A stretch of 12,106 bases of DNA from JAWLFY01 sp964462125. GTDB lineage: Bacteria; Planctomycetota; Planctomycetia; Pirellulales; Pirellulaceae. The DNA lies in assembly GCA_964462125.1 (NCBI GenBank), contig CAYWXT010000175.1:1-12106 (forward strand), given 5' to 3'. Positions 7,901 through 12,106 of the stretch are shown here, piece after piece (position 1 is the first letter of the stretch; every line of letters starts with the position of its first letter). A program made the position numbers and the translations under genes. The notes under the pieces are model-generated. The model ran no database searches, was not told the origin of the DNA, and was given only the letters and a program-made list of their open reading frames with translations.

Positions 7901-8279
7901 CCGACTGGGTAGCGTCTCCGCCGATCGGTCGCTGAAGTTATGGTCGGTGCCCGCAGGCGAACTGGAGTATTCGGTGATCGCCCACCGTACCGCGACGACG
8001 GGGTTGGCAATGGCTCCCGATAATCGGCGGATCGCCACGTTCGGCACCGACCGAATGCTGCGTCTCTGGGACGGCCAAAGTGCCGAGGCGCTGTGGGAGT
8101 ACCCGGTTCCCACGGGACAGGTAGAGGCACTGAGCTTCTCTGCGGACGGAGAGCGCTTGATCTGCGTCCGCGACCACGCAAACCTCCTGATCCTCGACGG
8201 GTCACCCGACAAACGCCGCGGCGACGCGCGGCCGGCAGCAGCCCCGATCGATCTTTCTGCGCCTGTGCCTGCCCCGTAA
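4905..8279 (+). CDS. Membrane Ser/Thr protein kinase with C-terminal WD40 propellers
   Basis: 1124 residues. Residues 1-90 are a small helical lead (IFLAALE, then ERLLAAHD) typical of planctomycete kinases. The Hanks-type kinase domain covers about 92-393: glycine loop GEGGMGVV (101-108), lysine K124 in VALK, catalytic HRDLKPTN (D217, N222), DFG at 238-240, SPEQ (269-272) in the APE position. All key residues are present, so it should be active. A single membrane helix lies at about 419-437 (LGATALLVLLMVFGLVV), followed by an alanine/glutamate-rich, coiled-coil-like stretch (442-466). From about 525 to 1095 I count 14 WD40-like blades (SPDG / VRVWD patterns), enough for two seven-bladed propellers. 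The kinase would be cytoplasmic and the propellers on the other side of the membrane as a sensor or scaffold; the tail is proline/alanine-rich. It follows the ECF sigma gene and is probably its regulatory partner. Confidence 0.93.
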   Translation: MPFGTVPGRSTRAIFLAALEITDERERAAYVRDGCTGNAQQRSKVERLLAAHDAEGSCPIDRAVEHFSPAETSVDDTSASLEFVLSGQGTIDQYQLLQQLGEGGMGVVYLAQQTHPVKRKVALKLIKPGMDSREVIARFESERQTLAMMDHPNIAHVLDAGSTAQRRPYFVMELVRGKPITEYCDDSRSSIEARLRLFIDVCRAVQHAHQKGIIHRDLKPTNVMVTLHDGSPMVKIIDFGVAKALDQALAEPTLLTQFAQLIGTPLYMSPEQAAMSGLDVDTRSDVYSLGVLLYELLTGLTPFDRETLAQAGFDGMRQMLRENDPPPPSSRLSAVEADRIAAISDCRHLHPQAIRRVLRGELDWIVMRALEKDRDRRYESASAFAADIKRYLDDEPVQACPPSTVYRLRKLTRRHKKVLGATALLVLLMVFGLVVSSKLAVRASNAEQAARKAQGEAEVTAERMRQLLYASDVKLASQAWRDNDVQQGHARLARHIPEHGQRDLRGFEWHYLWKQQDVPGVEIANLGSAVYDIALAPDGELIAAAGAGAVIHLFDTTTDELRRTIPTHQGETNGIAFSPDSSQIAATGDDGTVRVWDLDSGKQRFSTPVDEGLAYQVRYSPDGKTLLTCGEGNRVRLWDAFSGESLGTLNEHQAGLETIAVSTEGIVAAGDRGSRLSLWDLGQEKAVWDEDDDVFDPISSVVFSDHGYLAHGTVGGLLEIMNTDTYTTTFRRRFAEGIQSLAFSPLGAWLAVGDRAGHLRMVPFEEGEWDLSVSREWPAHEGRLYAVSVARDGRRIYSGGADGRFMAWEPFAGAPDQIVPLPRRYTRLAIVDADRFVISGHEGMSICDGTGTVLQDIGPAAHWDITTAKSARQLFATNFNRLAAWDVDTGKQIFQWLAQDDEIEVALAVAPDGRTVCATFKSSSGDRHLHVVDAPSGKLISRWWVWSANQLDISPDGRWLAFDSNNDIQLYDLQHRRLANSLKGHRAGIQALRFSHDGSRLGSVSADRSLKLWSVPAGELEYSVIAHRTATTGLAMAPDNRRIATFGTDRMLRLWDGQSAEALWEYPVPTGQVEALSFSADGERLICVRDHANLLILDGSPDKRRGDARPAAAPIDLSAPVPAP

Positions 8280-8355
8280 CTCTATGAGTTCGCGAACGGA
8301 TCGCGTTGAGTGTCTGTCCCAGCTCCCCGTGCCCGCCGGCGCCCGCCGCCAGGGG

Positions 8356-8597
8356 TCAGCTGCCGACCTCGCCGGCGATCGCGCTGGCGAGGAGCGTTTT
8401 TCCGCAGCCGGGCGGACCTTGCATCAACACACCGCGTGCGGGACCCGCGCGCCGAGCCGGCGGAGTTTCTCCGGGGCTTGGAGGAAGCGAATGATCTCTT
8501 GCACCTCGTCCTTGGCTTCTTGCACACCGGCAACTTCGTCCAGCGTCAACCTTCTCGCACGATACGGCGCGGTGCGGGGAAACGCCGAACTCCCCAT
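8356..8597 (-). pseudogene. Frameshifted, truncated FtsH-like AAA ATPase remnant
   Basis: On the minus strand an ATG at 8597 starts 57 codons that include LTLDEVAGVQEAKDEVQEII and RFLQAPEKLRRLGARVP, matching the start of the FtsH-type AAA module. It then runs into TGA at 8426-8424. Allowing for two extra bases near 8433-8438, the protein continues as RGVLMQGPPGCGKTLLASAI, with a complete Walker A motif, then AGEVGS and TGA at 8358-8356. The Walker B part, second region of homology, and zinc protease domain are all absent. The fragment begins only 14 nt after the DUF58 stop on the same strand, so it may once have been the third gene of the moxR-DUF58 operon, or it may be a transposed piece. 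The remaining 76 nt up to the kinase gene show nothing recognisable. Confidence 0.75.
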
Positions 8598-8611
8598 CAA
8601 ACCGAGTGGGA

Positions 8612-10012
8612 TCACCGCATCACCAATTGGCGGCAGATGTCGGTGATGGCATCGGGGCCCGACAGATGGAAGGTGGGAATGTTCTCCGCGATCAGCGGAC
8701 CAGCCATCTGCGAATAATCCTCGGTTTCGTACGTATTGAGAATCACTGCGACCGCCCAGCCGCGCCGGGCGAGCCCTACCAGGGCGGCGATCGACGCGGG
8801 GGGACACTCCTGGGCAATGGCCAGCAGCGTGGTTTCCCGCGACAACCTCGGTTCGGACTCGGTGAGGAACTCGGCCAGGGTCAGCCCGTCGGTGCGGTCG
8901 AGGCGGGCAAGCGTACGGGTGACCTGCTTGAGATGCACCGGCCCGCGCCCGGGGTGGATGACCAGCGGCCGCAAACGGTCGTCTGCCGATTTCATCGAAA
9001 CCGCTTCGGTCAAGTCATTCCGCACCCGATGGTCCCCCGCCCAGCCTTCATTCCGCACCCGCTCGGCAGCGTCACGGCCATTGGTCGCCAAGCCGAAGGG
9101 CTCATTGAGGTCGTGCAGAGCGGTGGCGATCGAGGCGGCCGCGGCGACTGCCAAGTCGGACCGGACCGGCTCATGTTTGACGGGGTTCGTCGTCTCGTGG
9201 AGTTCAAGTACCAGTGTTGCCCCGGCGATCGAGGAGGGTTCGTAGACCTTGCTATGAAGCGTTCCGGTCCGGGCGGTCGCCGCCCAATGGACGCTCCGCA
9301 TCGGGTCACCGGGTTGCCACTGGCGGATGCCCCGGAGCCGCGTCGGGTCGTCGATCACGCTGTCTCGAATCCGGATCTCGCCGATCGGTCGCCGCGAACC
9401 GATGTCATAACCGGACAAGGGGTGAATCTGCGGCAATGCCGTCACGAACTGGGGCGCGGCCCCGACCCGATAGCGGCGAAACAAGCCCATCAGGTCGCCC
9501 GTTTCCAACACGGTCGGCCCGATCTGAAAATAGCCTCGCCGGTGACAGATCACCTCGTAGTCGATCGTTTTGGTTTCACCCGGCATCAACATCATCACCC
9601 GCAGCCGCTCGCCCTCGATGCGGAGGTGGGGAACCCCGGCTCCGGTCGCCCAGCGTGGCGTCAAGTCTTCGGCGAGCAGCCACAGCACCGGCAGGCGGCC
9701 TCGGTTGCTCACCGCAACCTCGACAGGGACCCGCGAGCCGATCTTCACCTCACGGTCGCTGCCCCCTTCCGCATCACCGCCGCGGCGAACGGCCACCGTC
9801 GACTCCGACCAAGCCTTCGCCAAAAGGTGATTGACTCCCACCATCAACCCAGCGGCCACGGCGGCCAAGATCCACAGGGCAGCACCGAACAGGATGCCGA
9901 TCAGCAACAGCGCGGCGCCGGCGGCCAAGAGGGCGGGCCAACGGCCAGCTCCCGCGTCGCTTGCAGAGTCCGGGTCGTGGCCCGGCTGCCGTTCAGGATG
10001 GATATTGTCCAT
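8612..10012 (-). CDS. DUF58 domain membrane protein, MoxR partner
   Basis: 466 residues. A short polar N-terminus is followed by hydrophobic segments at about 25-60 (probably a two-helix hairpin), a beta-rich region, and the DUF58 signature at about 229-260: RQWQPGDPMRSVHWAATART followed by LHSKVYEPS. The following stretch LVLELHETTN (267-276) occupies the position of the vWA-like strand but lacks the DxSxS metal site, so metal binding by this fold is doubtful. DUF58 proteins are nearly always encoded beside MoxR ATPases and are thought to be targets or partners of that chaperone at the membrane; the precise function is unknown. Here moxR lies upstream on the same strand, 169 bp from the ATG at 10012 if the stop at 10182 is used, an unusually wide gap filled by a palindrome. 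The ribosome site is weak (AGGA about 11 nt upstream). Confidence 0.9.
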   Translation of the reverse strand: MDNIHPERQPGHDPDSASDAGAGRWPALLAAGAALLLIGILFGAALWILAAVAAGLMVGVNHLLAKAWSESTVAVRRGGDAEGGSDREVKIGSRVPVEVAVSNRGRLPVLWLLAEDLTPRWATGAGVPHLRIEGERLRVMMLMPGETKTIDYEVICHRRGYFQIGPTVLETGDLMGLFRRYRVGAAPQFVTALPQIHPLSGYDIGSRRPIGEIRIRDSVIDDPTRLRGIRQWQPGDPMRSVHWAATARTGTLHSKVYEPSSIAGATLVLELHETTNPVKHEPVRSDLAVAAAASIATALHDLNEPFGLATNGRDAAERVRNEGWAGDHRVRNDLTEAVSMKSADDRLRPLVIHPGRGPVHLKQVTRTLARLDRTDGLTLAEFLTESEPRLSRETTLLAIAQECPPASIAALVGLARRGWAVAVILNTYETEDYSQMAGPLIAENIPTFHLSGPDAITDICRQLVMR

Positions 10013-10044
10013 GATTCACGCGTCCTGCCCCCTTTTAGGATCGT

Positions 10045-10130
10045 GCGGGAAAAAAGTGTCCGGTGCCTTTTGCGAGGGACTCGCCCTCCGGGTGCTTTGC
10101 CCAAAAAGGTACCGGACACTTTTTTCCCGC
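10045..10130. repeat. 86-bp palindromic element (REP/MITE-like) between moxR and DUF58 gene
   Basis: Arms 10045-10071 and 10104-10130 are 27-bp inverted repeats that pair throughout except for one G-T position (10065/10110). They contain GCGGGAAAAAAGTGTCCGG on one side and CCGGACACTTTTTTCCCGC on the other. The 32-nt centre holds its own hairpin, GAGGG (10074-10078) with CCCTC (10084-10088). Such compound palindromes resemble REP-type or MITE-type elements. The position inside an otherwise tight gene pair suggests insertion. Transcribed, it would form a very stable hairpin 32 nt before the DUF58 start and could affect mRNA stability or readthrough. Confidence 0.8.
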
Positions 10131-10181
10131 TCATTGCTTACCTCTTCGCGGTTCCCAACGGCGGCCTTCGGCATGGGTGGA

Positions 10182-11159
10182 TCACGCTTCGATCGTCGGC
10201 ACGGCCACCTCGCCGACGATCCGTTCGAGCACGTTCTCAGCCGTCACTTTCCGCAGCCGGCTCTCGGGGCGGACGATCAATCGGTGATTCATCACCGGGG
10301 GCAAGATCCGCTTGACGTCGTCGGGCAGGACAAATCCGCGTCCCCGAATCGCCGCCATCGCCTGGGCACAGCGGAACAGGGCGATCGTCGCCCGGGGGCT
10401 GCCGCCGAGGGCCAAGTCGGAGTCCTGCCGCGTTTGGTGGACGATCTGCAGCAGGTACCGGCGGACGCGGGGATCGACGTGGACCGAGCGGATTTGGCTC
10501 TGAGCCTCCAACAACTGCTCGGCGGTCGCGACCGGCTGGAGTCGATCGATCGGATGAGTGTCCTGCAGCAGTTCCAGCATCCGCAGCTCTTCCTCCATTC
10601 CGGGATAACCGAGACTGAACCGCATCAGGAACCGATCGAGCTGGGCTTCGGGCAGGGGAAACGTCCCTTCATGGTCGACCGGGTTCTGGGTCGCAATCAC
10701 CAAAAATGGGGGGTGCAAGGTCCGTGTCGTCCCGTCGGCGGTCACCCGGCCCTCACCCATCGCTTCAAGCAACGACGCCTGCGTCCGTGGAGTCGCCCGG
10801 TTGATCTCGTCGGCAAGTAAAATTTGAGTGAACACCGGTCCGGGACGAAACTCGAACTCGGATGTCTTCTGGTTGAAGATCGATGTTCCCGTGACATCGG
10901 TGGGGAGCAGATCAGGTGTACACTGCACCCGCTTGAAGTTGCAGCCGAAGCTCCGTGCCAAGGCCCTGGCGAGCATCGTTTTGGCCACGCCGGGGACGTC
11001 CTCCAGCAAAATATGGCCTCCACTGAACCACGCCACCAGCGACAGCACGAGTTGCTTGCGCTTGCCGACGATCGCCAATTCGACGTTGGCGATCAGCCGC
11101 TTGGCCAACTCACCCACCAAGATCGTCTCGCCGGCCGGAATTGTGCTGGGTGTCGGCAT
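10182..11159 (-). CDS. MoxR family AAA+ ATPase
   Basis: 325 residues from the ATG at 11159; an in-frame ATG at 11201 would add 14 residues but has no ribosome site and places promoter-like AT-rich DNA inside the gene. Walker A is LLEDVPGVAKT (K60), Walker B ILLADEINRA (D117, E118), sensor 1 ATQNP (N159), and sensor 2 in LGGSPRAT (R256), so all ATPase elements are intact. The length is normal for the family. MoxR proteins are AAA+ chaperones that help mature or remodel partner proteins, commonly those with vWA or DUF58 folds encoded next to them. The DUF58 gene lies downstream on the same strand, and the response-regulator gene is divergent. The specific substrate is unknown. Confidence 0.92.
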   Translation of the reverse strand: MPTPSTIPAGETILVGELAKRLIANVELAIVGKRKQLVLSLVAWFSGGHILLEDVPGVAKTMLARALARSFGCNFKRVQCTPDLLPTDVTGTSIFNQKTSEFEFRPGPVFTQILLADEINRATPRTQASLLEAMGEGRVTADGTTRTLHPPFLVIATQNPVDHEGTFPLPEAQLDRFLMRFSLGYPGMEEELRMLELLQDTHPIDRLQPVATAEQLLEAQSQIRSVHVDPRVRRYLLQIVHQTRQDSDLALGGSPRATIALFRCAQAMAAIRGRGFVLPDDVKRILPPVMNHRLIVRPESRLRKVTAENVLERIVGEVAVPTIEA

Positions 11160-11174
11160 TGAAATTGCACCAAG

Positions 11175-11180
11175 TATAAT
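11175..11180 (+). promoter_or_regulatory. TATAAT -10 box, probable promoter of the response regulator
   Basis: A perfect TATAAT lies 48 bp before the response-regulator ATG. No good -35 hexamer was found at 16-19 bp, so the site may need an activator. The overlapping complement reads TATACT (11178-11173) towards moxR, so the same AT-rich spot could serve both divergent genes. Confidence 0.35.
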
Positions 11181-11228
11181 GTAGGGAGTAGGGGCTGCCA
11201 TGCTGGCGGTCGACCGGAAACACCAGCC

Positions 11229-11630
11229 ATGATCGTACCCAATTTACTCGTGACCGATGACGACTCTGCTTTCCGCAGCGTGCTGCGGGACGCATTGGTC
11301 GAGCGAGGGTTCCAGGTCACCGAGGCAGGTGATGGGGAGGAGGCTCTCGACATTCTTCGGCAAACCCGCGTCCACATGGCATTGGTCGACCTGCATATGC
11401 CCCGCATGACGGGGCTGGAAGTGATGCGGCATTTGACCCACTCGCCTGAAAGTCCCCTCTGTGTGTTGATGAGTGCGGCCCTGGACGACCAGATCCGCCG
11501 TGAGGCGGAGCAGGTGCGGGCCTACCGGGTGCTTAGCAAACCGATCCGGTTGCAACAGATCCGGGAACTCGTCAGCACCGCCATGACGGAAGTCTACGGC
11601 TGGAACCCAGCCCAAAGTCCGAAACGTTGA
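11229..11630 (+). CDS. Single-domain response regulator (CheY-like receiver)
   Basis: 133 residues forming one receiver domain and nothing else. Acidic pocket D10-D12, phosphoacceptor D54 in VDLHMPRMTG, the switch hydroxyl S82 in MSA, and the conserved lysine K104 in LSKP are all present, so it should be phosphorylatable. There is no output domain, so it must act by protein contact, like CheY or as a phosphorelay intermediate. No histidine kinase is adjacent; the partner must be encoded elsewhere. It is divergent from moxR, across a 69-bp gap if the 11159 start is right. The start ATG 11229 lacks a clear ribosome site. A short tail (YGWNPAQSPKR) follows the last helix. Confidence 0.92.
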   Translation: MIVPNLLVTDDDSAFRSVLRDALVERGFQVTEAGDGEEALDILRQTRVHMALVDLHMPRMTGLEVMRHLTHSPESPLCVLMSAALDDQIRREAEQVRAYRVLSKPIRLQQIRELVSTAMTEVYGWNPAQSPKR

Positions 11631-11649
11631 ACGAAACCCGAAACGTTGA
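11619..11649 (+). repeat. Short direct repeat over the response-regulator stop codon
   Basis: CCGAAACGTTGA occurs at 11619-11630, where it includes the stop codon, and again at 11638-11649, 19 bp apart. Each copy is centred on the palindrome AACGTT. It could be a protein-binding pair or a small duplication; function unknown. Confidence 0.4.
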
Positions 11650-11724
11650 GCACGGCTTCGTCTCAAAACCCTGACCCTGTCTTGCTCTAGCCTCGTCAGC
11701 AAAATCTGTGGGTCCATGAGCGTG

Positions 11725-11747
11725 ACCGGAGGCTCGGTGCTTCCGGT
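11725..11747 (+). other. Hairpin downstream of the response regulator
   Basis: ACCGGAGGC (11725-11733) and GCTTCCGGT (11739-11747) form a 9-bp stem with one G-U pair and a 5-nt loop, 94 bp after the stop codon. There is no T-run after it, so it could be a weak or Rho-assisted terminator, or an intergenic RNA structure. It is the only strong stem in 11631-11808, which otherwise shows nothing. Confidence 0.35.
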
Positions 11748-11808
11748 ACTTGGGAGCTGCTCTGGTCAAACGAGGCATTTTGCCGAGCAATTCAGCGGTT
11801 TTTTGAAG

Positions 11809-11851
11809 TGCCCCCACTAGGACTCGAACCTAGGACCCACTGATTAAGAGT
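11809..11851 (-). tRNA. 3' half of tRNA-Lys(CTT), partial; probable integration attachment site
   Basis: On the minus strand from 11850 downward: anticodon loop CTCTTAA (11850-11844; anticodon CTT), anticodon-stem 3' strand TCAGT, variable loop GGGTC, T arm CTAGG-TTCGAGT-CCTAG with all five pairs, acceptor 3' strand TGGGGGC and discriminator A (11809). No CCA is encoded. The 5' half is missing: upstream of 11851 there is no ACTGA stem partner in place, no D arm, and no GCCCCCA acceptor strand as far as the window edge. The cut falls at the anticodon-loop edge, a favoured crossover point of tyrosine integrases that target tRNA genes. It is therefore best read as an att scar, with an intact tRNA-Lys gene expected at the other end of the element. 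As written it cannot give a functional tRNA. Confidence 0.85.
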
Positions 11852-12106
11852 TGCGATACTGAACAGCAAAAACGCTGGTCTTTTCTTATAAAAAAACGCA
11901 CGTTTCGCCGAATCAGGCTCAGTTACCGAAAGCGTCGTAAAACACGGGAAAAAACACGCAAGAATTTTTCCCGTAGGCGTCGCGACGCCTGTTAGACACT
12001 CGGCCAAATCAACAAGCCCTCGCCCGCTGTCCCCTCTGGGCTCTTGTCACGGGCGGGGAAGGGGATGCTCGCTTCCGTCCCGGTAGAAACCATCCCGGTG
12101 GAACAG
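11852..12106. other. Gene-free stretch beside the att scar, probable end of an integrated element
   Basis: No credible protein gene is seen here. It starts AT-rich and contains AAAAACGC at 11868-11875 and 11892-11899 and a related AAAAAACACGC at 11949-11959, two stacked inverted repeats (11944-11990), and a GC-rich imperfect hairpin (roughly 12013-12055; ACAAG...CTTGT and CGCCCG...CGGGCG). In tRNA-targeted integrations the side 5' to the tRNA fragment is the element, which here means this side. The integrase gene would be beyond the window if this is right. Confidence 0.4.
11944..11990. repeat. Adjacent inverted repeat and 16-bp perfect palindrome
   Basis: ACGGGAAAAA (11944-11953) pairs perfectly with TTTTTCCCGT (11965-11974) around an 11-nt loop. 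It is followed at once by the perfect palindrome AGGCGTCGCGACGCCT (11975-11990). The two structures abut without a gap. They could be protein-binding sites (integrase accessory factor, repressor), a terminator pair, or part of a dispersed repeat. Confidence 0.75.

Noticed and set aside
8288..8297. GTTCGCGAAC palindrome as the kinase terminator
   Set aside because: Ten-base self-complement with no loop and no T-run; short palindromes of this kind are expected by chance in GC-rich DNA.
8606..10315. 569-codon open frame on the plus strand
   Set aside because: It lies antisense to the well-supported DUF58 gene and runs into the palindrome and the moxR end; its protein has no recognisable domain. 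High GC content produces long antisense frames.
11788..11805. Intrinsic terminator before the TTTTTT run near 11799-11804
   Set aside because: The preceding CCG...CGG pairs by only three bases with mismatches inside, too weak for a terminator stem.
11801..11861. Complete functional tRNA gene
   Set aside because: Only the 3' half folds; no D arm, no anticodon-stem 5' strand and no acceptor 5' strand are present up to 12106.

Overview
The window looks like chromosomal DNA from a planctomycete, probably Pirellulales / Rhodopirellula-like. The evidence is the kind of genes present: a giant secreted protein of VCBS/cadherin-like repeats ending in an SdrD-B-like domain and an EF-hand, a short ECF sigma factor directly followed by a Ser/Thr kinase fused to WD40 propellers, a MoxR ATPase paired with a DUF58 protein, and a ParD/ParE-type toxin-antitoxin pair of a kind I associate with this phylum. 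The assignment is by gene content and style, not by a marker gene.

Layout. 3-3446 (+): 3' part of a surface/adhesin-like protein whose reading frame runs open to the left edge; it contains four tandem 309-bp repeats (996-2231). 3443-3966 (-): an antitoxin gene followed by a ParE-like toxin reading frame that has no ATG/GTG/TTG start; its stop codon overlaps the stop of the convergent surface gene, and a good promoter lies just upstream of the antitoxin. 4215-4784 and 4905-8279 (+): ECF sigma factor and a membrane-anchored kinase with about 14 WD40 blades, probably one regulatory unit. 8356-8597 (-): a frameshifted FtsH-like AAA remnant. 8612-10012 and 10182-11159 (-): DUF58 protein and MoxR ATPase, an operon split by a large palindromic element (10045-10130). 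11229-11630 (+): a single-domain response regulator, divergent from moxR.

11631-12106 holds no protein gene. Its main content is the 3' half of a tRNA-Lys(CTT) gene on the minus strand (11809-11851), cut exactly at the anticodon loop. That is the classical scar of a tRNA-targeting integrase, so 11809-11851 is probably one attachment site of an integrated element. By the usual polarity of such sites the element would lie to the right, starting at about 11852; the sequence there carries repeated A-tract motifs, a 10-bp inverted repeat and a perfect 16-bp palindrome.

How the genes may work together. The sigma factor and kinase fit the recurrent planctomycete design in which an ECF sigma factor is paired with a receptor-like kinase instead of a classical anti-sigma factor. 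MoxR plus DUF58 is a widespread AAA chaperone/partner pair acting at the envelope. No novel multi-gene system is evident. The observations most worth checking are the tRNA scar with its flanking palindromes, the toxin without a canonical start, the palindrome inside the moxR-DUF58 operon, and the FtsH remnant.
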